From: Oscillatoriales cyanobacterium
GTDB lineage: Bacteria > Cyanobacteriota > Cyanobacteriia > Cyanobacteriales > Microcoleaceae
Direction of reading: 5' to 3'
Assembly: GCA_004293365.1 (NCBI GenBank)
Contig: RDYN01000082.1
Location: 1-64,000 of the forward strand
DNA length: 64,000 nt
The notes under the pieces were generated by a model, which was given only the letters and a program-made list of their open reading frames with translations, was not told the origin of the DNA and searched no databases. The position numbers and the translations under genes were made by a program. Below, in pieces: positions 16,677 through 25,594 of the stretch (within the stretch, counting starts at the first letter, position 1; each line of letters starts with the position of its first letter).

Positions 16677-17311
16677 CTTTTGCATCAGAAGAATCTGATT
16701 ATTCCACAGAAGCGACGGGACAGGCAGCATCGCCAGATGTGCCGGAGATTCAGGCTCGCTGGTATGCTGTTCAAGTTGCCTCTGGCTGCGAGAAGCGGGT
16801 GAAGGCAAACTTGGATCAGCGGATTCAAACTTTGGATGTTGCCGATCGTATCGTTCAAGTAGAAATTCCGCAAACACCGGCGATCAAAGTCGGCAAAGAC
16901 GGTTCCCGGCGGCAGTCAGATGAGAAAATCTTCCCCGGTTACGTACTCATCCGCATGTTTATGGACGAGGATACGTGGCAGGTGATCAAAAATACCCCGA
17001 ATGTAATTAATTTTGTCGGGGCAGAGCAAAAACGCCGCTACGGGCGCGGCAGGGGTCACGTCAAACCGCTACCTCTGAGTCATTCGGAAGTAGAACGGAT
17101 CTTCAGAAACGCTCAGGAATCAGAACCGGTTGTCAAAGTATCGATGGCGACAGGAGACCACGTTGTGGTACTTTCCGGGCCGTTTAAGGATTTTGAAGGT
17201 GATGTGATTGAAGTTAGCCCGGAACGGAACAAGCTCAAAGTTTTACTCTCGATTTTTGGGCGCGATACGCCTGTAGAATTAGAGTTCAATCAGGTTCAGA
17301 AACAGAACTAA
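16673..17311 (+). CDS. nusG: Transcription termination/antitermination protein NusG
   Basis: The 212-residue protein starts inside the secE stop (ATGA overlap). The NGN domain (RWYAVQVASGCEKRVK ... EKIFPGYVLIRMFMD ... TPNVINFVG) is followed by the KOW domain (GDHVVVLSGPFKDFEGDVIEV, here in two halves). It binds RNA polymerase clamp helices and modulates elongation and Rho-linked events. An N-terminal Ser/Glu-rich tail of about 25 residues is usual in cyanobacteria. Confidence 0.97.
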   Translation: MTFASEESDYSTEATGQAASPDVPEIQARWYAVQVASGCEKRVKANLDQRIQTLDVADRIVQVEIPQTPAIKVGKDGSRRQSDEKIFPGYVLIRMFMDEDTWQVIKNTPNVINFVGAEQKRRYGRGRGHVKPLPLSHSEVERIFRNAQESEPVVKVSMATGDHVVVLSGPFKDFEGDVIEVSPERNKLKVLLSIFGRDTPVELEFNQVQKQN

Positions 17312-17314
17312 CTA

Positions 17315-17740
17315 ATGGCAAAGAAAGTTGTTGCAGTAATTAAGTTGGCGATTACAGCGGGAAAAGCCAACCCAGCTCCTCCGATCGGCCCGGCGTTGGG
17401 TCAGCACGGCGTCAATATCATGATGTTTTGCAAGGAGTACAATGCTAGAACCGCAGACCAAGCAGGTCTCGTGGTTCCGGTAGAAATTTCGGTTTTTGAA
17501 GACCGCAGTTTTACGTTTATTCTCAAAACCCCCCCGGCTTCGGTTTTGATTCAAAAAGCTGCTGGCATTGCTAAGGGTTCGGGTGAACCTAATCGCAAGC
17601 AAGTAGGGAAAATTACACAGGCTCAGTTGCGAGAAATCGCTGAAACTAAGATGCCTGACCTTAATGCTAATGATGTTGAAGCTGCTATGAAAATTGTAGC
17701 GGGAACAGCTAAAAACATGGGCGTGGCGATCGCGGATTGA
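17315..17740 (+). CDS. rplK: 50S ribosomal protein L11
   Basis: This 141-residue protein has the L11 N-terminal domain ([20 protein letters not shown]) and the RNA-binding C-terminal domain ([20 protein letters not shown]). It starts 3 bp after the nusG stop and is cotranscribed with it. L11 binds the GTPase-associated 23S region. Confidence 0.97.
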   Translation: MAKKVVAVIKLAITAGKANPAPPIGPALGQHGVNIMMFCKEYNARTADQAGLVVPVEISVFEDRSFTFILKTPPASVLIQKAAGIAKGSGEPNRKQVGKITQAQLREIAETKMPDLNANDVEAAMKIVAGTAKNMGVAIAD

Positions 17741-18063
17741 AGGAAGTTCGGCAACGGATTTTGTAACGGATTTAACGGATAGAAAGCCCTTCGGCGAAGC
17801 TGAGCCGGTAAAAAAAAGGAAGAAGGAAAAGGGAAAAGTTTTTTCTCATTCGCAATTCTTACTTGTCAATCTGAAATCCTAAATTGCTAATCCAAAATTC
17901 CTGAATTTAATCGAAAATCCAAAATCGAAAATCGAAAATCGGTTCAGGGGGAGAAGCAAAGCTTCGCTAGTAACCGAAAAGTTGTAGATTTTAAGATTGT
18001 CCGATCGGTTCAATCTAAAATCTAAAGTCTAAAATCTAAAATCGACTGACCCCAGAGATAACA
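17741..18063. other. Repeat-filled gap between rplK and rplA
   Basis: The 323 bp hold an ACGGAT-type repeat (17745-17783), a CGGCGAAGC short repeat, and two runs of heptamer repeats (about 17918-17941 and 18011-18044). No gene is supported. The ribosomal operon is normally continuous here, so these repeats have expanded the spacer. Confidence 0.7.
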
Positions 18064-18777
18064 ATGGCAAAGAAAGTATCGCGAAGACTGCAAGAACTTC
18101 AAAAAAAAGTTGAAGAGAGACCTTACCTACCGCTGGAAGCTCTGCAACTTTTGAAAGAAACAGCAACGGCCAAGTTTGGCGAATCTGCTGAAGCTCACAT
18201 CCGTTTGGGAATTGACCCGAAATATACTGACCAACAGTTGCGGACAACTGTATCGCTGCCAAAAGGCACTGGTCAAGTAGTCAGAATTGCGGTGATTGCT
18301 AAGGGCGAAAAAGTTAAAGAAGCTCTGAATGCCGGCGCGGATATTGCTGGTTCTGAAGAGTTGATCGAAGAAATTCAAAAGGGCATGATGGACTTTGATT
18401 GTCTGATTGCTACTCCAGATGTGATGCCTTTGGTGGCAAAATTGGGTCGGTTGTTGGGCCCGCGCGGCTTGATGCCTTCTCCAAAAGGCGGTACGGTGAC
18501 GGCTGACGTTGCTCAGGCGATTAACGAATTCAAAGGTGGTAAACTAGAATTCCGTGCCGATCGCACAGGCATCGTTCATGTTATGTTTGGCAAGGCAGCT
18601 TTCTCAGCGGAAGATTTGTTGGTCAACCTTCATGCTTTGCAAGAAACTGTTGACCGCAACCGTCCTTCGGGCGCTAAAGGTCGCTACTGGCGCAGTTTGT
18701 ACGTATCCGCAACCATGGGCCCGTCGATCGAAGTCGATATCAGTGCTCTGCGCGATACCAAACTTGATGCTGCTTAG
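18064..18777 (+). CDS. rplA: 50S ribosomal protein L1
   Basis: The 237-residue protein has the L1 features: N-terminal basic helix, [38 protein letters not shown] and the closing [20 protein letters not shown] (20 residues). L1 forms the mobile stalk at the E site and in many bacteria represses its own operon. ATG 18064 follows a CCAGAGATAACA spacer. Confidence 0.97.
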   Translation: MAKKVSRRLQELQKKVEERPYLPLEALQLLKETATAKFGESAEAHIRLGIDPKYTDQQLRTTVSLPKGTGQVVRIAVIAKGEKVKEALNAGADIAGSEELIEEIQKGMMDFDCLIATPDVMPLVAKLGRLLGPRGLMPSPKGGTVTADVAQAINEFKGGKLEFRADRTGIVHVMFGKAAFSAEDLLVNLHALQETVDRNRPSGAKGRYWRSLYVSATMGPSIEVDISALRDTKLDAA

Positions 18778-18788
18778 AAAGTATTGAG

Positions 18789-18877
18789 CATTCGGCAGAA
18801 GGTAAAAGACAGCTTCGGCTGTCTGTGTAAATCTCTTAGGAGATTTGCTTCCTACCCTTGCTATTGTCTGCCGGATG
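18789..18877 (+). ncRNA. Candidate structured RNA element in the rplA-rplJ spacer
   Basis: An outer stem CATTCGGCAGA (18789-18799) / TCTGCCGGATG (18867-18877, one G-U) encloses two perfect hairpins: GACAGC-TTCG-GCTGTC (18808-18823, a stable UUCG tetraloop) and AAATCTC-TTAG-GAGATTT (18829-18846). The nested complementarity is directly visible. Whether it regulates or is a processing site is unknown. Confidence 0.5.
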
Positions 18878-18904
18878 GTGATAGCCTAATCAAAAATCAA
18901 TAAG

Positions 18905-19048
18905 CTGAAGACCGCAGGTGCCGAGTGCTTAATTTCCTGCCGAGGCTGAAGAAATAAAAACTCAAGAAAATAAATTAAAAAGTTCTATCTTTTAATTCCT
19001 AATTCTTAATTTTTAATTCTCTGCCCCGGCTATAAGGTTGGGGTTTTT
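18905..19048 (+). promoter_or_regulatory. Ribosomal L10 leader
   Basis: The core GAAGACCGCAGGTGCCGAG...TTAATTTCCTGCCGAGGC (about 18905-18948) matches the L10-leader motif that precedes rplJL in many bacteria. The L10(L12)4 complex binds this RNA to repress rplJL. An attenuator-like hairpin ends the leader. Confidence 0.75.
19024..19048 (+). terminator. Attenuator hairpin in the L10 leader
   Basis: CCCCGGC (19024-19030) pairs with GTTGGGG (19037-19043, two G-U pairs) over a six-base loop and is followed by TTTTT. It lies 40 bp before the rplJ start, with a strong AAAGGAGGTG ribosome-binding site in between. Confidence 0.65.
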
Positions 19049-19087
19049 GATTGGCAGTTTGAGATCCTAAAAGGAGGTGAAATTAGT

Positions 19088-19657
19088 ATGGGCAAAAGTT
19101 TAGCAGTAAAGAATGAGATTATTGCAGACCTCAAGCAAACCTTGAGCGAATCTCAATTGGTAATCGCGATCGACTACAGAGGCTTAACTGTTGCTGAAAT
19201 CACAGATTTGCGGCGGCGTTTGCGTCCGAAAGGCAGCAGTTGCCAAGTGGCAAAAAATACGCTAATGCGGATTGCTGTTGAAGGCAATGAAACATGGGAG
19301 CCGATACAGGAATTGCTGACAGGTACGTCGGCGTTTATGTTCGTGCAAGAAGATATTGGCGGCGCGATTAAAGCTTACCAAGAATTCCAAAAAGTCTCTA
19401 AGAAGACTGAACTTCGCGGCGGCGTGATGGAAGGACGGGTGCTGAAAGAAGCTGATGTTAAAGCATTAGCGGATCTGCCGTCGAAGGAACAGCTCATGGC
19501 TCAAATTGCTGGCGCTATCAACGGTGTCGCAACTTCGTTGGCTGTGGGTATCAATCAAGTTCCAACTTCGATCGCGCGCGGTCTCAAAGCTTATGCTGAA
19601 AAAGAGGGCGATTCGGCAGAAGCACCAGCAGAAGCACTAGCAGAAGCAGAAGCATAA
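19088..19657 (+). CDS. rplJ: 50S ribosomal protein L10
   Basis: The 189-residue protein has LSESQLVIAIDYRGLTVAEI, GSSCQVAKNTLMRIAV and the C-terminal helix that binds L7/L12, ending in a repetitive Glu/Ala tail (AEAPAEALAEAEA). ATG 19088 is preceded by AAGGAGGTGAAATTAGT, a near-perfect Shine-Dalgarno. L10 is the base of the L12 stalk. Confidence 0.97.
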   Translation: MGKSLAVKNEIIADLKQTLSESQLVIAIDYRGLTVAEITDLRRRLRPKGSSCQVAKNTLMRIAVEGNETWEPIQELLTGTSAFMFVQEDIGGAIKAYQEFQKVSKKTELRGGVMEGRVLKEADVKALADLPSKEQLMAQIAGAINGVATSLAVGINQVPTSIARGLKAYAEKEGDSAEAPAEALAEAEA

Positions 19658-19663
19658 ACTGCT

Positions 19664-19708
19664 TAGTCATTAGTCATTAGTCTTTAGTCATTAGTCTTTA
19701 GTCATTGG
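19664..19708. repeat. Heptanucleotide tandem repeat (GTCATTA)n
   Basis: Six or so GTCATTA/GTCTTTA units lie between rplJ and rplL. Similar runs occur at 32403-32460, 55564-55636 and 63211-63245. A (CAAAATC)n-type run follows at 19761-19795, directly before rplL. Confidence 0.8.
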
Positions 19709-19812
19709 TGTTGATTGACACGCTGACGAATGGAGACAAGAGACTAATAATTAACGATCGCAAATCCAAAATCCACAATCCAAAATCTAAAATCGAACTA
19801 GGAGTTCAAAAA

Positions 19813-20199
19813 ATGTCTACTGCAACTGACGAAATCTTGGAAAAACTGAAGACTTTGACTTTGCTCGAAGCTTCTGAATTGGTCAAGCAAATTGAAGATG
19901 CTTTCGGCGTCAGCGCTGCTGCTGTAGGCGGCGGCATGATGATGATGGGCGCTCCGGCTGCTGCTGCTGAAGAAGTAGAAGTACAAACTGAGTTCAGCGT
20001 GATTCTTGAAGAAGTTCCTGCTGACAAGAAAATCGCAATTCTGAAGGAAGTCCGCGCGATTACCGGTTTGGGTCTGAAGGAAGCGAAAGACTTGGTAGAA
20101 GCCGCACCTAAGCCCGTTAAGGAAGCTATTGCTAAGGAAGCTGCTGAAGAATTGAAGAAGCAGCTTGAAGCTGTGGGCGCCAAGATTGCTATCAAGTAG
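19813..20199 (+). CDS. rplL: 50S ribosomal protein L7/L12
   Basis: ATG 19813 ([20 protein letters not shown]) gives the normal 128 residues and follows AGGAG; the longer frame reads through tandem repeats and is rejected. The N-terminal dimerisation domain, flexible Ala/Met-rich hinge ([16 protein letters not shown]) and C-terminal factor-binding domain ([20 protein letters not shown]) are all present. Confidence 0.97.
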   Translation: MSTATDEILEKLKTLTLLEASELVKQIEDAFGVSAAAVGGGMMMMGAPAAAAEEVEVQTEFSVILEEVPADKKIAILKEVRAITGLGLKEAKDLVEAAPKPVKEAIAKEAAEELKKQLEAVGAKIAIK

Positions 20200-20212
20200 T
20201 CATAGACTGTAG

Positions 20213-20460
20213 AAGACTCGGCGGTTGAAACCGCGTCGATACATACAAAACCCGCATTGCCAAGGGTTAAAGATGAAGACTCGGCGGTTGAAACCGCGTC
20301 GATACAGACATGCACGCGCCTCCGCGGGTTCAAGACTCGGCGGTTGAAACCGCGTCGATACAGACAAAACCTGCCTCCGCAGGTTCAAGATTCGGCGGTT
20401 TGAACCGCCGTCTTTTTCTTGAGTCTGCGGAGGCGGACATTGTTTGTGTCGAAGCGGTTT
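20213..20460. repeat. CGGCGGTTGAAACCGCGTCGATACA repeat cluster (unit given in part)
   Basis: Three to four copies of a unit containing ACTCGGCGGTTGAAACCGCG, TCGATACAGACAAAACC and CCTCCGCAGGTT follow rplL, then inverted copies. Units are contiguous and self-complementary. A related array lies at 39357-39706 and a fragment at 58539-58595. Confidence 0.75.
20393..20420 (+). terminator. Rho-independent terminator after rplL
   Basis: CGGCGGT (20393-20399) pairs with ACCGCCG (20404-20410) over a TTGA loop, followed by TCTTTTTCTT. It is built from the dispersed repeat and lies about 195 bp after the rplL stop. Confidence 0.65.
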
Positions 20461-22073
20461 CAACCGCCGTATTCGTTGTGCGATCGCAACTCCGCCTCCA
20501 TCTGTCGCACGACTGTTAAAGCCGAATAGGAAACACCGGCTGTTCCTTCTCCGGGATGGGTGGAGTCGCCGACTAACCAGAGGTTTTTAATTGGCGTGCG
20601 GTTGGCAAATCCGAAGGGGCCGAAGGTTGGTATTCGCTGGCCGATGCCGCCTACAACGCCTCGATCGCGCGCCGTGTAGCGGGCAAAGGTGCGAGGTGTG
20701 GCTGATTCTTGGTGTACAATTTTTTCGGGCGTTAAATCGAAGTATTCGCTCAAACGGGCGATCGCCCCGACCGCATATTTTTGCTTCAATCCTTCATAAT
20801 CCGCCGAATTCCACCACATTCGAGTATCAGTAAAAGACGAAGCAATAATTGTCGCCATTCCCTGCGGTGCTCGACCGTCGCCCCCATGGCTGACAGAAAC
20901 AAATAATGAATTATTCTCCCCAATCTCCCCGTCGTAGTCGTATAGAAACTGAAGGTGCGGCGGACAATTTGCCGGAATTGCGCTTTCATGCACTCCCAAA
21001 TATATCACAAATGCGCCGGATGCGGGCGGCAATTTATCAACTCGATGTTTGTAGCCTGCCATTTGATTTGGCAGTTGGTTTGTTGTCTCGGAATTATCTG
21101 TTAAAGTTTCTAAAACAGGCTCGCTTGACATCAATTTTACTAGATTTTGCGCGGTCACGTTGGCAACAATGCGATCGCCAGTTTCTGTCCAAACTTCGCC
21201 TGTTTTTTGATTGCGAATCACTGTACCCGTAGCTTTGCCGTTAGTTGTGACAATACTTTCGACTGTATGCCGCAACAGCACTTTGCCGCCGTAAAGCTCG
21301 ATCGCACTTACCAGGCGATCGCTCAACACCTGCATACTTCCTTGTAAATGATACAATCCCTGCGGCTCTTGGCTTACTCCTAAAGCCGTCGCCGCGTAAA
21401 GCAGCGCTGTTTCTTCGGTATTAACTTGGGAATACAATTTTAACTGCAAATCCAGAAAAGTTTTCAAGCGCAAATTGTCGCCCAAACCGCACAAGCGCAA
21501 AGCATCTCCCACCGTCATAAAAGTGAAAGGCAAAGTAATTAAAGTATCGGGCCGAACTGCTTGAATTAATTGCCAGAAATCCCAGAAATTTCTGGGCGGC
21601 AAAACTGGATCGCGCCCTTGAAATTTCCAGCTAGCTTGGAACAATGCAGACAATAATTGCCAAAAAGGTTCGCTTCCGGGGAATTGTTTTTGTCTTTCTT
21701 GTTTCCACTTTTCCGGATCTCGCCACACGCTAATCGGTGTCGTTTCTCCCGGCAAAAATACCGCACAAGCGGGATCGCAGGGTGTGGCGGGGGGAAGTTC
21801 TATTTCTAATTCTGAGAAAATTCGGTGGTGAATGCCTCCGGGTTCCAATCCTGCAACCTGCGTGGCGCCGACATCGAAGGTAAAGCCTTTGCGTTTGAAG
21901 GTGGAAGCGCATCCTCCGGGGACGATCGCCTGATCTAAGACTAGCACTTTGTATCCTCTGCGGGCGAGCAGGGCTGCTGCTGTCAGCCCGCCGATGCCGG
22001 CTCCAATTACCGTGACGCGGCCCTTGGTGTCTGCTGCACTGGATTTGCTCTGGGGGGTGCGATCGCTCATCAT
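20460..22073 (-). CDS. crtD: C-3',4' desaturase (CrtD-type carotenoid desaturase)
   Basis: The 537-residue flavoprotein begins with an FAD Rossmann motif (VIGAGIGGLTAAALLARRG) and the phytoene-desaturase-like VPGGCASTFKRKGFTFDVGA stretch (20 residues), continuing with VAGLEPGGIHHRIF, which is typical of cyanobacterial CrtD. It ends with the second FAD-binding signature (NLWLVGDSTHPGEGTAGVSYS, cut here to its core GDSTHPGEG). CrtD makes the 3',4' double bond of myxol glycosides such as myxoxanthophyll. It is the only gene in its unit; the repeats on both sides isolate it. Two adjacent ATG codons could start it. CrtO- or CruF-type relatives are less likely. Confidence 0.8.
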   Translation of the reverse strand: MMSDRTPQSKSSAADTKGRVTVIGAGIGGLTAAALLARRGYKVLVLDQAIVPGGCASTFKRKGFTFDVGATQVAGLEPGGIHHRIFSELEIELPPATPCDPACAVFLPGETTPISVWRDPEKWKQERQKQFPGSEPFWQLLSALFQASWKFQGRDPVLPPRNFWDFWQLIQAVRPDTLITLPFTFMTVGDALRLCGLGDNLRLKTFLDLQLKLYSQVNTEETALLYAATALGVSQEPQGLYHLQGSMQVLSDRLVSAIELYGGKVLLRHTVESIVTTNGKATGTVIRNQKTGEVWTETGDRIVANVTAQNLVKLMSSEPVLETLTDNSETTNQLPNQMAGYKHRVDKLPPASGAFVIYLGVHESAIPANCPPHLQFLYDYDGEIGENNSLFVSVSHGGDGRAPQGMATIIASSFTDTRMWWNSADYEGLKQKYAVGAIARLSEYFDLTPEKIVHQESATPRTFARYTARDRGVVGGIGQRIPTFGPFGFANRTPIKNLWLVGDSTHPGEGTAGVSYSALTVVRQMEAELRSHNEYGG

Positions 22074-22149
22074 AATTTATTTATTGTAATATTTCTTAAT
22101 ATTATGCTCATATTTTGGAATAAAAAGCTTCTCCAGTTACACCCACAGT

Positions 22150-22318
22150 CCGGCAGGGACTTAAGTCCCAGCCTCAAAGTGAAAGTCCTCTGAAGAGGAC
22201 TGAAGAACCGATTAGTTGTATGGAAGACGACTCTTGCATACAACCAAAGAACTCCTGAGTCCTCTTCAGAGGACTTCTGCTATTAGCCAGGGACTTAAGT
22301 CCCTGGCGGTCTTTCGGG
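22150..22318. repeat. Structured palindromic repeat element, copy 1
   Basis: Nested palindromes: GGGACTTAAGTCCC, AGTCCTCTGAAGAGGACT, then AGTCCTCTTCAGAGGACT and CAGGGACTTAAGTCCCTG, flanked by CCGGC and GGCGG. A second copy at 45364-45491 has the same layout but a different outer palindrome. Confidence 0.7.
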
Positions 22319-22392
22319 CCCGAATTGACATTAATGGACACGGCGCACCGTGTCCCTAGCGACAGCTAAACTTTTAAGAAATGGTTTTAGAA

Positions 22393-23730
22393 TCAGGGAC
22401 GGCGCCACTTGTTGAGATAAGCTTCGCCAATCCCAGCCACAGCTTGCATTTGAGCTAGCTGTTCCCGTAAAGCTTTGATGGTTCTTAGCTGTTCTTGAGA
22501 CTGTTGCTGCAAAGCCTCGTAATTTCGCTGTTTCGCAGCACTCTGGCTCAATTGATCTTTTAGAGAGTGGAACTCGGTCAGTTGAAGTTGCAAGTTGCCG
22601 ATCGCACTTGACTTTTCTGCTAACTCGTGCTGCAAAGCTTCGTAACTTGACTTCGATACAGTTTCCTGCAATTGGCTTTCGAGATTTTGCTTGTCGGCTA
22701 ATTGCTGCTGTAAAGATGCGATCGCACTTTCTTTTTCGCCGAATTGATGCTGCAAAGACTCCAACTCGCTCGATTTGGAGGCTAATTGCTGCTGCAATTC
22801 ATTGGCCCAATGTTCTTTTTCGCCGAATTCTTTTTCGCCGAATTGATGCTGCAAAGACTCCAACTCGCTCGATTTGGAGCTTAATTGCTGCTGCAATTCG
22901 TTGGCCCAATGTTCTTTTTCGCCGAATTGATGCTGCAAAGATTCCAACTCGCTCGATTTGGAGCTTAATTGCTGCTGCAATTCGTTGGCCCAATGTTCTT
23001 TTTCGCCGAATTGATGCTGCAAAGATTCGTAACTTGACTTCGATACAGTTTCCTGCAATTGGCTTTCGAGATTTTGCTTGTCAGCTAATTGCTGCTGTAA
23101 TTGGGCGATCGCACTTTCGCCTTCGCTCAACTGCTGCTGCAAAGATTCGTAACTTGACTTCGATACAGTTTCCTGCAACTGGCTTTCGAGATTTTGCTTG
23201 TCGGCTAATTGCTGCTGTAATTGGGCGATCGAACTTTCGCGTTCGCTCAACTGCTGCTGTAACGATTCGTAACTTGACTTCGATACAGTTTCCTGCAATT
23301 GAGCTTCGAGATTTTGCTTGTCAGCTAATTGCTGCTGCAAAGAAGCGATCGCACTTTCGCGTTCGCTCAACTGCTGCTGTAAAGATTCGTAACTTGCTTC
23401 CAGGGGATTTGACTGTACGCTTACCGAGTCCAATAGGGTTTCTGCCGTTATAGCGTCATTAATGTCGCTTTCTTCGGCTGTTTCCCCTTCCAACTCAGCG
23501 GTATCGACCGCAGTTTCTTCACCTTTTTTCCAAGTGACACTAACTTGACTCTTGTCTTTAGAAATATCCAGAGCGCCTTTTGCCAAGCGTTCTAGGAGTT
23601 CCGACCTTGATATTCCCAGCTTTCGAGCGATCGCGTTCAATCGATCGGCACTAGAAGGAGTCAGCGAAAGTCCGACTTTGACTTTGCTTTCTGGATTTGA
23701 ACTAACTACATTGCGATTTTTTTTGACCAT
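22393..23730 (-). CDS. Ribbon-helix-helix-like protein with expanded repetitive coiled coil
   Basis: ATG 23730 (MVKKNRNVV) follows GAGGAAA at good spacing; ATG 23745 is an alternative. An N-terminal region VKVGLSLTPSSADRLNAIA-RKLGISRSELLERL resembles a CopG/RHH DNA-binding domain; an acidic linker follows. About 300 residues of coiled coil come next, made of a 40-residue unit (ESLQQQLSERES.., QLQETVSKSS) repeated about four times and a 28-residue unit (LESLQHQFGEKEHWANELQ) repeated three to four times. At DNA level the 40-residue unit recurs exactly every 120 bp (e.g. 23041, 23161, 23281), showing recent duplication. The role may be DNA-bound scaffolding; this is inference. Confidence 0.75.
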   Translation of the reverse strand: MVKKNRNVVSSNPESKVKVGLSLTPSSADRLNAIARKLGISRSELLERLAKGALDISKDKSQVSVTWKKGEETAVDTAELEGETAEESDINDAITAETLLDSVSVQSNPLEASYESLQQQLSERESAIASLQQQLADKQNLEAQLQETVSKSSYESLQQQLSERESSIAQLQQQLADKQNLESQLQETVSKSSYESLQQQLSEGESAIAQLQQQLADKQNLESQLQETVSKSSYESLQHQFGEKEHWANELQQQLSSKSSELESLQHQFGEKEHWANELQQQLSSKSSELESLQHQFGEKEFGEKEHWANELQQQLASKSSELESLQHQFGEKESAIASLQQQLADKQNLESQLQETVSKSSYEALQHELAEKSSAIGNLQLQLTEFHSLKDQLSQSAAKQRNYEALQQQSQEQLRTIKALREQLAQMQAVAGIGEAYLNKWRRP

Positions 23731-23860
23731 TGGCATTTTCCTCATGCCAACCTACACTTATTAGTATAGTGGCTGAAGCTTCTATTAAAATCAATTTTGT
23801 TACTTACCAATTGTGCCAGCTTCTGTTCCCAATCTAACAAAAAGCTGTGAATATACTCGC

Positions 23861-24193
23861 TTAGTCGATTCCTCGCCGCAGAACCGCTTCAACATTCCCC
23901 GACCCGGTTTTTTTTTCGGCACAATACGGCAGATAGCGCAGTTGAGCTTGTAAAATACTATCTAACTTTGCCCTATCTGTCACGGCTTCGGCCCGATCGA
24001 CCTTCTCCACATCAGCAGCCAGATAGTCCACAGCAACGCCGGCTTGGAAAAAATGCGGCGCTTCCTCGGTCAAATCGCCAGCCCAAGGGAGGTGCGGTTG
24101 ATGAACTTGCAAAAATTGTGCGATCGACCGAGTATACTTAGCCCGGTAGTCAGCCCCGCCGCCCAACAGAGGCTGCACATCCAGAACAATCAA
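23861..24193 (-). CDS. Hypothetical protein, possibly 5'-truncated
   Basis: The only available start is TTG 24193, although coding-like sequence (IPGGHLIVLDVQPLLGGG) extends upstream to the stop codon of the histidine kinase gene, in the same frame. The product is about 110 residues with no recognised domain; QAQLRYLPYCAEKK and GVAVDYLAAD are the best-ordered parts. It lies 33 bp after the kinase and could be its cotranscribed partner, or the tail of a decayed gene. Confidence 0.45.
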   Translation of the reverse strand: MIVLDVQPLLGGGADYRAKYTRSIAQFLQVHQPHLPWAGDLTEEAPHFFQAGVAVDYLAADVEKVDRAEAVTDRAKLDSILQAQLRYLPYCAEKKTGSGNVEAVLRRGID

Positions 24194-24226
24194 ATGGCCG
24201 CCGGGGATCGTTCTAAAATTATCGCA

Positions 24227-25516
24227 TTAATCGATCGGCAGTGCGATCGTAAATTGGGCCCCCTCACCCAGCACAGAAGAGCAAGTCAAACTACCGCCGT
24301 GTATTTCTTCCACTATCTGGCGACTGATCGACAAACCCAAACCCGTCCCTTCACCGACTAATTTCGTAGTGAACAAATGGTCAAAAATGTGCGCTTTTAC
24401 TTCTTCAGAAATCCCCTTACCGTTATCTTGGATTTTGACCGCAACGCTTTGTCTGTCTTTAGTTAATTCTGTAGTAATAATAATCCTATTAGGAGCAGCT
24501 TCAATTTCCGCAAAACTGCGTCCGCAATTGCACTCATTCACAGCATCTATCGCATTGGAAAGCACATTCATAAACACCTGATTTAGTTGTCCCAAATAGC
24601 ATTTTACCGGGGGAATCTCTCCATATGTTTTGATAACTTGAATTTCGGGACGAGTATCTTGAGCTTTCAGGCGGTGCTGCAAAATCATCAGCGTGCTGTC
24701 AATCCCGTCGCAGATGTTAGCCGAGACTTTCACCGCCGTATCGGCGCGGGAGAAGGTGCGGAGAGAAGTGCTGATGTTTCGCAGGCGATCGCATCCCATC
24801 TCCATAGATGATAACATCTTTGCTGTATCTTGCAACACGTATTCTAAATCAATGTCTGCGGCGTGAAATTCAATATTTTTCCCAGGATTTGGACATTCTT
24901 GCTGATAAAGCCGCAAGTGGTCAACAATGTCTTTCAGTGCCAAATTCAACTCCTTGATATTGCCATAAATAAAACCGACTGGATTGTTAATTTCGTGAGC
25001 GACACCAGCGACTAAATTGCCCAAAGCAGACATTTTTTCGCTCTGGATCAACTGAAGTTGCGATTGCTTGACTTGTGTCAAAGCAGCAGTTAGTTCCGCC
25101 GTGCGATCGGCTACCCGCTGTTCTAGTTCTTTATTCTGATTTCGCAGTTTAATGTGAGTGTTGACGCGCGCCAAAACCTCCGTTTCTTCAAAAGGTTTAG
25201 TGATATAATCAACCGCACCTAGCTGAAATCCTTTAATCTTATCTGCTGTATCCGACAAAGCCGTCATAAAAATTACAGGAATGTCCTTGGTAGCGGCGGA
25301 AGCTTTGAGGCGGCGGCAGGTTTCAAACCCGCTAATTCCCGGCATCATGACATCGAGTAAAATTAAACTCGGCAGCGTATACTGAACTTGCTTGAGAGCT
25401 CGATCGCCGTCAATGGCGATCGCAACTTCATAACCAGCATCCGTCAACGCCTCGGAGATCACATCCAGATTGGCGGGCGTATCGTCTACCACTAAAATCA
25501 ACTCAGCTTCTGACAT
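24227..25516 (-). CDS. Response regulator-histidine kinase hybrid (REC-HisKA-HATPase)
   Basis: The 429-residue cytoplasmic protein has an N-terminal receiver domain (acidic pair Asp11-12, phospho-acceptor Asp55 in LILLDVMMP, Lys107 in KPF), a coiled-coil linker (about 125-160), and a kinase core with His174 in GVAHEINNPVGF, plus N and G boxes (NVLSNAIDAVNE, DNGKGI, GTGLGLSIS). The H-E-I-N-N-P form is typical of cyanobacterial REC-first kinases that pass signals from an upstream kinase. There is no membrane segment or sensory domain. The neighbouring MASE1 kinase at 25744 on the same strand may be its partner. Confidence 0.93.
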   Translation of the reverse strand: MSEAELILVVDDTPANLDVISEALTDAGYEVAIAIDGDRALKQVQYTLPSLILLDVMMPGISGFETCRRLKASAATKDIPVIFMTALSDTADKIKGFQLGAVDYITKPFEETEVLARVNTHIKLRNQNKELEQRVADRTAELTAALTQVKQSQLQLIQSEKMSALGNLVAGVAHEINNPVGFIYGNIKELNLALKDIVDHLRLYQQECPNPGKNIEFHAADIDLEYVLQDTAKMLSSMEMGCDRLRNISTSLRTFSRADTAVKVSANICDGIDSTLMILQHRLKAQDTRPEIQVIKTYGEIPPVKCYLGQLNQVFMNVLSNAIDAVNECNCGRSFAEIEAAPNRIIITTELTKDRQSVAVKIQDNGKGISEEVKAHIFDHLFTTKLVGEGTGLGLSISRQIVEEIHGGSLTCSSVLGEGAQFTIALPID

Positions 25517-25594
25517 AAATATTTTCCCCTGTTAGTTTATATACTTCAACTTCAGACTGAAAGCACCTGTATCTCTCGCTTGTAGCCGAGTAAA

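Noticed and set aside
20213-20460. CRISPR-like array with GTTGAAAC motifs
   Set aside because: Units are contiguous, without unique spacers, internally palindromic, and no cas genes are near; they are dispersed repeats.
22608-23453. 281-residue plus-strand open frame
   Set aside because: It is the antisense shadow of the repetitive coiled-coil gene; its repeats mirror those of the real gene.
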